Below are positions 24,286 to 32,403 of a stretch of 64,000 nt of DNA, in pieces; the stretch's first letter is position 1; each line of letters starts with the position of its first letter. The stretch spans positions 1-64,000 of the forward strand of contig NZ_BMKD01000005.1 in the NCBI RefSeq assembly GCF_014643835.1, in the 5' to 3' direction. The stretch is from Mucilaginibacter rubeus. GTDB taxonomy: Bacteria > Bacteroidota > Bacteroidia > Sphingobacteriales > Sphingobacteriaceae. The notes below the pieces were generated by a model, which searched no databases, was not told where the DNA came from, and worked only from the letters and a program-made list of their open reading frames with translations. The translations under genes and the position numbers were made by a program.

Positions 24286-25337
24286 TCACATTTACACGTG
24301 AAGAGTTGTACCGGCTTGTTTGGGAAACACCCATGACGCTGATCGCGAAGAAATATCTCATATCAGATGTTGGCTTTCGCAAGTTATGTATCCGCATGGA
24401 CGTTCCTGTTCCCAAGCGGGGACAATGGGCTAAGATCCAGGCAGGGCATAAACTGAAACAGCCCGTGCTGCCCGTAACCGGCAAAATTTATAAACCGGCT
24501 GTATTTGAAGAAAGACCCGCCGGAGCACCGGTAAAAAAGGCTTGTCAACTAAAAATTCATACCAGAAAAGTGGCATCCGAAAAGCTGCCTTTCAGGGTGC
24601 CTGATCGCCTCGTCAGGCCCGAGCCGGTCACGCTCGCTGCCAGGGAGAGCTTGAAAAGGCTGACTGATCCGAATTTTCCGGGCATGGTAATCACGGCAAA
24701 GCGGGAACTGGATATCAAAGTCTCACCTGCTAACGTAGGGCGTGCACTCCGCTTTATGGATACGCTGATCAAATGCGTGAGGGCACGCGGTTATTTTTTT
24801 GAACTGCATGACGATGGCAATTATGTTGTGATACGCGATATTAGATTGAAAGTGACATTTCGGGAGCGGACAACCAAGGTGAAGGTATATGATAAATCCT
24901 ATCGTAATTACGAGTGGCACCCGAACGGGAAAGTTGTTTTCAGAATTGATACGAGGCTAAAATCGGAATGGCAGGATCTCAAAGCTGTTTTGCTGGAAGA
25001 GCAATTACCCAAAATACTGGCAAAGCTGGAACTGGCCGCAAAAGAGGAAGAACTTTACCTGGAGAAAGCGCGGATCTGGCAGGCAAACTGGGAACGGGAA
25101 AGAAAAGAAAAAGCTGAATTTGAAGCCAGAAAGAAACAGGAAAAAGAAGCTTTTAAAGAATTGATGAGGGATGCCGAACGCTGGAAGCAAGCTCAACTCA
25201 TCCGGGAATATACATTGGCTATGCCGGATCCCGATCCGCAATGGTTTTCCTGGGCGAATGCCAAAGCAGACTGGCTGGATCCTTATAGCCCGGCTGAGGA
25301 TGAATGGTTGAAAGATGCAGATAAGAGTGATTTCTGA
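24282..25337 (+). CDS. conserved unknown protein coupled to the recombinase
   Basis: 351 residues. The N-terminus (FTREELYRLVWETPMTLIAKKY, then SDVGFRKLCIRMDVPVPKRGQWAK) is a conserved motif I have seen in proteins of mobile elements in several phyla, apparently a DNA-binding HTH-like unit; no function is established to my knowledge. The middle is a mixed fold; the C-terminal third (about 245-300) is a Lys/Glu-rich coiled coil. The 4-base overlap with the recombinase suggests the two act together. Confidence 0.6.
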   Translation: MITFTREELYRLVWETPMTLIAKKYLISDVGFRKLCIRMDVPVPKRGQWAKIQAGHKLKQPVLPVTGKIYKPAVFEERPAGAPVKKACQLKIHTRKVASEKLPFRVPDRLVRPEPVTLAARESLKRLTDPNFPGMVITAKRELDIKVSPANVGRALRFMDTLIKCVRARGYFFELHDDGNYVVIRDIRLKVTFRERTTKVKVYDKSYRNYEWHPNGKVVFRIDTRLKSEWQDLKAVLLEEQLPKILAKLELAAKEEELYLEKARIWQANWERERKEKAEFEARKKQEKEAFKELMRDAERWKQAQLIREYTLAMPDPDPQWFSWANAKADWLDPYSPAEDEWLKDADKSDF

Positions 25338-25384
25338 AGCTTGAGTGTACCATCGTTAAATAAATACTAAATACATTTACAATT

Positions 25385-26173
25385 ATGCATTTATAGATAG
25401 CCTCAGACCTTCACCTGGAATTCCCGGAAAACCGGAATTATATGGCTTTAAACCCTTTGCAGATAAATGGAGATATCCTTTTATTGGCGGGAGATATAAT
25501 ACCATTGAAGGAAATTGACCGTCATGGTGATTTCTTTAGTTTACTTGCCGATAGTTATGATCATACGTATTGGGTTCCTGGTAATCACGAATTTTACCAT
25601 TTCGATATAGCCAACAGGTCAGGTGTTTTTCGTGAGTCGATCCGATCCAACGTGACGCTGCTTAACAATTCTACTATTGAATTGAACCGCGTCAAGATCC
25701 ATTTTACTACACTATGGTCGAAAATATCGAAATATAAAGCCCGTTATATCGAACGGGGGATGATGGATTTCAGGGTGATCAAAGATGAAGGTCGGTGGTT
25801 CTCGGTAGAAAAATACAACCAGATGCATTCTGATTCCCTTGCATTTCTCGAAAATGCATTAAAGGCTGGAGCGGATAACCGCAATGAGGATATCAGGAAC
25901 ATCGTTGTGTCGCATCACGTGCCTACATTTCAGCATTATCCCAAACAATATTTAGACAGCGTTTTAAATGAAGCTTTTGCCACCGACTTAGATGCTTTTA
26001 TTGAGGACAGCGGCGTTGATTACTGGATATACGGCCATCATCACGATGCTACCCCTGAATTTAATATCGGGAAAACTAAGCTGCTGACCAATCAACTCGG
26101 ATATGTACACCAGGACGAGCATAGCAATTTTGATTGCGGCAAGACTATAACAATTGATGCACAGATAGCATAA
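25385..26173 (+). pseudogene. metallophosphoesterase with premature stop at codon 4
   Basis: Calcineurin-like phosphoesterase of about 262 codons. Codon 4 is TAG (25394-25396); right after it the frame continues IASDLHLEFPENRNY, which contains the first metal motif D-x-H (25406-25414). The downstream ATG at 25442 would give 243 residues without that motif. The remaining motifs are intact: LLAGDIIPL (GD), VPGNHEFYH (GNHE), VVSHHVP and YGHHHDA. One C-to-T change (CAG to TAG) would explain the stop. Activity of a restarted protein is doubtful. Confidence 0.75.
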
Positions 26174-26242
26174 AGGATTCACTGGCATGGAAATCCATGC
26201 CAGTGTTCCTAAGTATATAAAGGTGAATTGAATGCCTGTTTT

Positions 26243-26800
26243 TTAAAAGCTATCAGTATCCGGCATATAACCTATTCTTTTTCTGTCCATCGGCTGTGAT
26301 TTTTTTTCGATCAGTTCATCGAGATAGCCGAATAGCAAGTCAATATTTTTATCCTGGCTTTCAAGTTTTGTTCTGATACGCTCTATTTCCAGCTTCAACT
26401 CTGTGTTATCTATAAGTATTTGGCGTAAGCGAATAAAAATTCGCATAATCCTGATGTTTACCTGAATTGCAGCTGCGCTGTTTAAAACACTTGAAAGCAT
26501 GCTGATACCTAATTCCGTGAAAACCATCGGAGCATATTTAATATTATAACCTTGTTTCATGGTGCCATTTTGGCTCCTTGAAATTAAACTATACTCATCT
26601 GGTGTAAGTTCAAACATAAAATCTTCGCCTGGAAACCTTTCTATATTCCTTCTGACCTGTCTCTTTAATTGTTTAGTTTCTACCTGGTAGAGCGTTGCCA
26701 GATCGCTGTCCAGCATTACTTTTTGGCCTCTTATGTAGTAAATCTGTTTTACTACGATCTCCTCGGGTATTAAGTCATTATTTGCCATTGTCGTCTTCAT
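26243..26800 (-). CDS. ORF6N-domain protein
   Basis: 185 residues. The ORF6N domain covers about residues 12-100 (IYYIRGQKVMLDSDLATLY, then TKQLKRQVRRNIERFPGEDFMFEL and FTELGISMLSSVLNS), followed by a C-terminal coiled coil (ELKLEIERIRTKLESQDKNI). ORF6N and KilA-N proteins are common phage and mobile-element DNA-binding proteins, often anti-repressors. It lies directly downstream of the integrase on its strand side. Not evidently linked to the tail cluster. Confidence 0.8.
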   Translation of the reverse strand: MKTTMANNDLIPEEIVVKQIYYIRGQKVMLDSDLATLYQVETKQLKRQVRRNIERFPGEDFMFELTPDEYSLISRSQNGTMKQGYNIKYAPMVFTELGISMLSSVLNSAAAIQVNIRIMRIFIRLRQILIDNTELKLEIERIRTKLESQDKNIDLLFGYLDELIEKKSQPMDRKRIGYMPDTDSF

Positions 26801-26872
26801 CTTTAAAATATTAGAACCTTCTTATAAGTTAAGAAACACGGGATAGCAGACTATCCCGTATTCGATTATGTA

Positions 26873-28090
26873 TCAACTTGCAGCTAACTTTTGCTTCAGC
26901 AGACTCATATCCTCACTGATCTTATGATCCATCACCTTGGCATAGATCTGCGTCGTTTTGATATTGGTATGCCCCATCATTTTAGCAACGCTTTCTATCG
27001 GCACCCCATTATTCAGCGTGATGGTGGTGGCAAATGTGTGCCTGGCAATATGGAAAGTAAGTACTTTAGTGATCCCAGACAAATCGGCGATTTCTTTAAG
27101 ATAGGCGTTCATCTTCTGATTGCTTAATACCGGCAATACCCTGTCATCGCATTGACATTGCGGGTTTTCCTGGTATCGTTCCATAATTTCGAGCGCAGCA
27201 GGGAGCAAGGGAATCCGGGATAATGTATCGGTTTTTTTCCGGTTCGTATATATCCAGTTTTCACCATCGATTCCCCTTAGTACTTCAGAACGTTTAAGCT
27301 TACTCACATCAACGTAAGCAAGACCGGTATAACAACTAAACAGAAAAATATCCTTAACCAGTTTCAGCCGCTCTACTGGCATTTCTCTCTCCAAAATGGC
27401 TTTGAGTTCGTCTTTCGTTAGTGCTACCCGGTTAACCTTTGAAGTTTTAGGTTTATAGTTGAGATAAGGGTCGACGGTTAACCATCCGTTACCAAGACAT
27501 ATTCTAACAATCTTTCCAAAGTTTTTAATGTATTTGATAGCTGAGTTGTTACCGCATCTGCGAATACTTCTTAGATAGTATTCGAAATCATTTAAAAAAG
27601 AAAAGCTAATCTTGGTAACAGGCAGGTCCGATACGTTGAACTGCCATTGCATAAAATCTTTGATGTGCATCAAGCAAGTTTCATAGCGCTGCAAAGTGCT
27701 TTTCTCAAATTCCTGCCCTACCAGGTTTTTCATTTTTTGGTTATGATCTGCGAAGACAGTTGTAACTGTTCTTACGTTATCTGTCTTTCCGATAAACTTG
27801 TTTCTTAAGGTTTCGGCAGTGATCAGTTCATCATGCAGGGTCATGATCCGGTGGCAATCAAATGCTTTAGATTGTAATCCATCGAGATAATTGTTTAAAG
27901 CACGGACATCTTCTTTCATTCCGGTAAGTCTTCCGGCTTTGTTGTTCCAGCGGGAGGGCTCACAGGTTCTTCCGCTGGCGGTTTCTGATCGTTTACCATC
28001 AACAGTGAACCGGAGGTAAACGGGCATGGGGCCTGATTGGTAGTGCTTTGGCTTTTTTAAATAGAAAAGCAGACTGACGTTTGTTCTCAT
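26873..28090 (-). CDS. IntDOT-type tyrosine integrase
   Basis: 405 residues from the ATG at 28090 (MRTNVSLLFYLKKPKHY, the usual start of this family; 21 extra upstream codons have no family match). Arm domain 1-80, core domain about 110-210, catalytic domain after 230. Catalytic His-x-x-Arg is in FHIARHTFA, the second His in MMGHTNIKTTQIY with the Tyr nucleophile. The first Arg of the family is replaced: the box reads CYTGLAYVDVSKL. Loss of that Arg is known for IntDOT of Bacteroides conjugative transposons. The gene starts 252 bp from a tRNA-Asp gene 3' end, the likely attachment site. Confidence 0.85.
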   Translation of the reverse strand: MRTNVSLLFYLKKPKHYQSGPMPVYLRFTVDGKRSETASGRTCEPSRWNNKAGRLTGMKEDVRALNNYLDGLQSKAFDCHRIMTLHDELITAETLRNKFIGKTDNVRTVTTVFADHNQKMKNLVGQEFEKSTLQRYETCLMHIKDFMQWQFNVSDLPVTKISFSFLNDFEYYLRSIRRCGNNSAIKYIKNFGKIVRICLGNGWLTVDPYLNYKPKTSKVNRVALTKDELKAILEREMPVERLKLVKDIFLFSCYTGLAYVDVSKLKRSEVLRGIDGENWIYTNRKKTDTLSRIPLLPAALEIMERYQENPQCQCDDRVLPVLSNQKMNAYLKEIADLSGITKVLTFHIARHTFATTITLNNGVPIESVAKMMGHTNIKTTQIYAKVMDHKISEDMSLLKQKLAAS

Positions 28091-28283
28091 AATAATGAGG
28101 ATTAATAGTGAATCAAAATTAATTTTCTCATCACTTGAGCGCAAGATGTTCATTTACCGAACATGCTACATATCAAACAGTTGCAATAGAATTGGTGAGT
28201 CATTGAGCTACTTTAATTGACTCACCGAATTACTCACCTGAATTATGATTCCAGATGAACAATTTGGTGTGTCCCGAAAACAA

Positions 28284-28317
28284 AAAACCCGTCAAATGAT
28301 ATCATTTGACGGGTTTT
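28284..28317. terminator. strong bidirectional terminator
   Basis: Perfect 34-base palindrome (AAAACCCGTCAAATGAT and its complement) with T runs on both sides. It lies just past the 3' end of the left tRNA-Asp gene and ahead of the integrase. Confidence 0.85.
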
Positions 28318-28341
28318 GCTCAATTTTAATATTGATTTAGC

Positions 28342-28414
28342 GGAATGGACGGGACTCGAACCCGCGACCCCATGCGTGACAGGCATGTATTCTAACCAGC
28401 TGAACTACCACTCC
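28342..28414 (-). tRNA. tRNA-Asp (GTC), copy 1
   Basis: 73-base cloverleaf: acceptor GGAGTGG/CCATTCC (one G-T pair), anticodon loop CTGTCAC with GTC, T arm GGGTTCGAGTCCC. CCA is not encoded. It is the copy nearest the integrase at 26873-28090, so its 3' end is the candidate attachment site. Confidence 0.95.
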
Positions 28415-28429
28415 CCCCGTTTGGGGTTG

Positions 28430-28460
28430 CAAATATACAAACCTTTTTGATCTACACAAA
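28430..28460 (-). promoter_or_regulatory. promoter of tRNA-Asp copy 1
   Basis: On the minus strand, -7 box TATATTTG (28430-28437) and -33 TTTG (28457-28460) with a 19-base spacer, matching the Bacteroidota sigma consensus. Confidence 0.8.
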
Positions 28461-28496
28461 TTGTAGAACTTAAAATAAAAAAAGCTTAAAACACAA

Positions 28497-28524
28497 AAAA
28501 GCCTTACTTTTCAGTAAGGCTTTT
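28497..28524 (-). terminator. terminator between the two tRNA-Asp genes
   Basis: AAAAGCCTTAC and GTAAGGCTTTT form an 11-bp stem with a 6-base loop, followed on the minus strand by a T run. It ends copy 2, so the two tRNA genes are separate transcription units. Confidence 0.8.
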
Positions 28525-28527
28525 AGC

Positions 28528-28600
28528 GGAATGGACGGGACTCGAACCCGCGACCCCATGCGTGACAGGCATGTATTCTAACCAGCTGAACTACCACTCC
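28528..28600 (-). tRNA. tRNA-Asp (GTC), copy 2
   Basis: Identical over all 73 bases to copy 1 at 28342-28414. The upstream promoter region is also nearly the same, so a block of about 125 bp was duplicated. Confidence 0.95.
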
Positions 28601-28614
28601 TCCGTTTGGGTGTG

Positions 28615-28645
28615 CAAATATACAAACCATTTTATTCTACACAAA
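28615..28645 (-). promoter_or_regulatory. promoter of tRNA-Asp copy 2
   Basis: -7 box TATATTTG (28615-28622) and -33 TTTG (28642-28645) with a 19-base spacer, the same geometry as copy 1. Confidence 0.8.
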
Positions 28646-28786
28646 TTGTTTTTTCAAAAAAGTTCATTATTTTGAAAATTAAGCACTTTTTTGTGCGGTG
28701 TGCCTTTTTTGGTGGCTGTAAATTACTGATATTCAACATTAAATCAGGAATCACAAAATATAAATCCTGTAGAAATTTAATAGTAG

Positions 28787-31171
28787 TTAATTCACTTCAA
28801 AGCTAAAATATTGGCTTGCGATGTCACCTTGTAACGTAACCCCTTGTACAATTCCTATATATTTCCCTGTTTGATCAGACGTATAAAACGACAACTGATT
28901 TTTACCAGCGGCTGAAGTATTGATATCCGGCCCCCAATAAAGCAGGTTTCTGAAATCGGGTAACCTGTTTTTTACTGACTGTTCAGTGTCATATACCGGA
29001 GAATAAAACTCACGTTGTAATTGCAGACCTTCATAATCGAGCACTACTGCCTTTGGGTCTATTTCAACACCGCCAAGATCGCCCTTATAAGTTGTAAAGC
29101 TTAAGATTCCTTCGTAAACAGATGGTCCCCAATAATACCGGTACGGAACATCTTCCAGCTTACGAACTTTCAACGGGTCAATACCCATAACCTTATCTAT
29201 GTTAAAAACAGGTACGTCATCAAGCATCACTAAGGGGTCGCCATCTAAAAATCCATTACCATTCAATACTTTGATGTGATACCGTTTTTGCGATCTGTTA
29301 ACCCAAACCTCCTTTACATACTCTCTCAATACCTCTTCCATTGTAGTAAAGCGGGTATAGTTATCCAAAAGGTAGGTTTTATAGGGGGTTGTATAAAAAC
29401 CCGAACTATCAACCTGCGGCTCATAAAAGTGCTTGATCTTATTGCCTAAATAAATATTTTGAACCTGCGTGCCCAGGCTTCGTTCTTCAATGGCACTTTG
29501 CATGCCCCGGGTTAGGTTAAATTTTAATATTGGGGATTTTGCGAATTGTTCAGAAAAAGGGCTTAAAATATCAATATGATAGGTGGTATCCCGTTCTGAA
29601 TTGGTTTGAACTACTATTTCGCCGGGACCATAAAGTTGTCTTGTATTAAAAATCAACCTGCCTGTCGAATCGCTTTTTGCGGCATACAGCTGTACCCGTT
29701 TTCCCGGGACACTTAAATAAGCTACTACATCTTTGGCAATACCACCGGTTTGCGTATTGGTTATTTTACCGGTAATCAGGTGCCCGTCATACTCTGGCAA
29801 AAAACTAAATGCCGCCTGTTTATTACCAAATACATTATCCCATTGAAACCTTCGCCACCCTTGTGTTAGCATGAGGTTATCAAGGGCTGTGTCGGCTTCA
29901 GCATCGGAATTTTTGAAATAGTAGCCTGGCGATTCAATATTTCCACGTAAATCTGACTTGAGCCACAGATAGCTGAATATTTCGCCGGCATCAATATTTT
30001 GTAATGAGTCAATCTTATAAACCGACATTGACAGGTTAGCAGGTTTTACGCGCCCCGAAAAATCTTTGGCAGCGATGTCCACACTTACCTTTTTACGGCG
30101 GGTATATGAAGGCTGATCAGCAGAGGCCTCGATAATGAGGTTTTGTTTGGGACGTTTAAAATAAAGCCTTTCGCACACGGGTTGTCTGGCGCTATTGAAA
30201 ATTGTTAAGTGCGACACTCCTTCGCCCAATTTAGCTTTATCAAGCGTAAAAATGGCACTGCCGTTGTTAAAAGGTGCTGTCATGCCGGCTTTAACCGATT
30301 GGCCTGTATGAGCAAACAGATATAATTCGCCAGCTTCAGCGCCGGCGCCTTTTACTGTGATCTCCACCCGTGTGCTACCTGCATCTTTTACAGCCATTAC
30401 ATAACCCCGACTTTCAACGGCAGGTAACTCTTTGGTAACAGCCGGGGTATTGCCCGATTTAATAACAGCCGTATAAACATTCCCGGCTATCGGGGTGAAT
30501 AAAAAGCTGCCAATACCAAATTTCAATGGCCGGAAGCGCGCTACCGTATCGTGCTTCTGATCAACAATAAAACCTCTGCATTCACTTAAGCCTGTACCGT
30601 CTGATGCCGTAACCTTAAAAGCAACTTTACTGTTAATACCCGCGACCAAATCTCCCCCTTCCGGGAAAAACTGAACATCGTAGCCCGGTGCCTGTACTTT
30701 AGTTATGGCTTCGGGAGATTTTAGAGGATTAATAATGGTAATATTCTTTTCGAAATAATAATCAGGAGTAAAATTTTTCATCCAGTTGGTATAGGCCCTT
30801 AACTTATAATTACCATTGCTTGCCGATACTGGTATATAAACAGAGCCACTCCCGAGGCCGTTTTTCATTTCTATTTTAGTTTGGATTATGGCATTTTGCT
30901 TGTTGTCCAATACATCAACATATACAACTTTGCTAAGACCAAGCGGCTTATGATAAGTAGCGTCAACGTTATACGCTTTAAACCATAAAATTTCGCCGGT
31001 CATATAGGCGCTTTTGTCAGTATGTACAAAAATCTTTTCCTGTACAGTAGCCTGATAGTATTTGTTAAAGCTGTCGGAGATTTGGCTTATAGTTTGCGCC
31101 ATCCCGTTCACTGACAACAGTAACATGCCGGAAATCATCGGAACCACAGCAAGTTTTTTAATTTCATTCAT
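28787..31171 (-). CDS. secreted MG2/plug-domain protein of a TonB/DUF4249 module
   Basis: 794 residues from the ATG at 31171. Signal peptide (about 1-26, ending GMAQ). The N-terminal part has the FVHTDKSAYMTGEILWFKA motif typical of MG2/alpha-2-macroglobulin-like domains in Bacteroidota; then several beta domains; near the C-terminus VMLDDVPVFNIDKVMGIDP resembles a TonB-receptor plug segment without the barrel. Such proteins accompany TonB receptors and DUF4249 lipoproteins as here (third gene of the set). Ligand unknown. Probably periplasmic or outer-membrane associated. Confidence 0.65.
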   Translation of the reverse strand: MNEIKKLAVVPMISGMLLLSVNGMAQTISQISDSFNKYYQATVQEKIFVHTDKSAYMTGEILWFKAYNVDATYHKPLGLSKVVYVDVLDNKQNAIIQTKIEMKNGLGSGSVYIPVSASNGNYKLRAYTNWMKNFTPDYYFEKNITIINPLKSPEAITKVQAPGYDVQFFPEGGDLVAGINSKVAFKVTASDGTGLSECRGFIVDQKHDTVARFRPLKFGIGSFLFTPIAGNVYTAVIKSGNTPAVTKELPAVESRGYVMAVKDAGSTRVEITVKGAGAEAGELYLFAHTGQSVKAGMTAPFNNGSAIFTLDKAKLGEGVSHLTIFNSARQPVCERLYFKRPKQNLIIEASADQPSYTRRKKVSVDIAAKDFSGRVKPANLSMSVYKIDSLQNIDAGEIFSYLWLKSDLRGNIESPGYYFKNSDAEADTALDNLMLTQGWRRFQWDNVFGNKQAAFSFLPEYDGHLITGKITNTQTGGIAKDVVAYLSVPGKRVQLYAAKSDSTGRLIFNTRQLYGPGEIVVQTNSERDTTYHIDILSPFSEQFAKSPILKFNLTRGMQSAIEERSLGTQVQNIYLGNKIKHFYEPQVDSSGFYTTPYKTYLLDNYTRFTTMEEVLREYVKEVWVNRSQKRYHIKVLNGNGFLDGDPLVMLDDVPVFNIDKVMGIDPLKVRKLEDVPYRYYWGPSVYEGILSFTTYKGDLGGVEIDPKAVVLDYEGLQLQREFYSPVYDTEQSVKNRLPDFRNLLYWGPDINTSAAGKNQLSFYTSDQTGKYIGIVQGVTLQGDIASQYFSFEVN

Positions 31172-31218
31172 AGCCAAACCTTATTGATTTATTTTCATGG
31201 CATCATTCATAAACTTTT

Positions 31219-32403
31219 TTATCTCTCTTTCCAAAATGAGGGAGTTTGTACTCGTCCCCTGATCCTGCAATCGGTACATTCAATTGATGAATAAGTATAA
31301 CCTATTACGTTCATTTTCTCGGTTATATCAAGCACAGGTATTGCATTACCATTAATTATGATGCCCAGTACATCATTTTGTTTGGTTTTGGGATTAAAAA
31401 AGAGTGCAGTATCAAGGGGACCGCAATCATATGGATATGTAGGCGCCCAATCGCGAGGGAGATCGGCATTGTCAATAAATACTCTTTTCGATTGAATGTT
31501 GGTTACACTTATATAGCCAATAACAGGCTCAGCCGGATCTTTAAGATTGTGGATATTCCCTGTTAACTGCGATGGCTGCGCATCAAATATACTTCCTAAT
31601 TGCTCCGTGTTTTTCTTCATATTTTCCCAAAACTGATAAGCTTCTTTGGTTAACGCATACTGTTTCAGAAAAATGGAATAACGCATTTCAATCTTTTCAG
31701 ATGTTGAGGCTATGGTTGTTACCGGTTGCTGGTATATTACATCTTGTGACAGCTTAGCTGATGATCCTATAACTATGGTACTGGATTTGGCCCCCGCAAA
31801 GCAGTAATAATTATACTCACTGGGTGGCCGAAAAACAACTGCTTTAGCCACAGGATCAACCATATAGGCCGATTGATATTTAGCATGAAAGCGCCACGTT
31901 TCTTCATAACTCCACCTATAATATCGGGAGCTATTGGAAGCATCGTGCGTATTTGCATAAACCTGCATGTTGCCATTTTTAATATTAAACCCTATGCTAT
32001 CAATTGGCTGTGTCTTTTTTACCTCAACATAGTCAGACGCATACTCTTTATTATCGTTAGTGATAATATGCACACGGTACTTTTTTGACACATCCAGGTT
32101 AAGCGCCGGTATAACATAAGTCCCATTTCCCCGGGGTGTAAGTGAATATGCTGTTCCCCCCTCGGCTTCAACAGATACCGCGCAATTATCAACTCCGCTT
32201 GTGCTTACATTGCCTGAGATGTTAACCGTTCTGCTTAATTTTATTATGGTTGAATCGCTGCCATTGTTTATTACCCCTTCAACAACCAGGTAATGATTGG
32301 GAGAGTCAACAATTTTAGGGTTATAAGGCTTTTTACAGGCATTGTATATGCCCCCCAGCAATAATAAAATTAATATATATCGTTTTCCTTTCATCGCTTT
32401 CAA
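31219..32403 (-). CDS. DUF4249 lipoprotein
   Basis: 394 residues with a lipoprotein signal: hydrophobic YILILLLLGGIYNAC, Cys near residue 23. The following beta-rich part with YLVVEGVINN and a C-terminal CTDCRIRG (two Cys pairs with a Tyr-rich stretch) is typical of DUF4249, a family that sits with TonB receptors. Presumably an outer-membrane surface partner of the receptor at 32404-35178, whose stop abuts its start. Function unknown. Confidence 0.75.
   Translation of the reverse strand: MKAMKGKRYILILLLLGGIYNACKKPYNPKIVDSPNHYLVVEGVINNGSDSTIIKLSRTVNISGNVSTSGVDNCAVSVEAEGGTAYSLTPRGNGTYVIPALNLDVSKKYRVHIITNDNKEYASDYVEVKKTQPIDSIGFNIKNGNMQVYANTHDASNSSRYYRWSYEETWRFHAKYQSAYMVDPVAKAVVFRPPSEYNYYCFAGAKSSTIVIGSSAKLSQDVIYQQPVTTIASTSEKIEMRYSIFLKQYALTKEAYQFWENMKKNTEQLGSIFDAQPSQLTGNIHNLKDPAEPVIGYISVTNIQSKRVFIDNADLPRDWAPTYPYDCGPLDTALFFNPKTKQNDVLGIIINGNAIPVLDITEKMNVIGYTYSSIECTDCRIRGRVQTPSFWKER

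Noticed and set aside
1-28341. Complete active prophage
   Set aside because: No head, packaging or replication gene identified in the tail cluster; the integrase nearest the cluster is disrupted.
1-28341. Partial tRNA-Asp 3' end as the left attachment site
   Set aside because: Reading by eye found no second copy of GACTCGAACCCGCGACC left of the tRNA pair; may lie outside the window.
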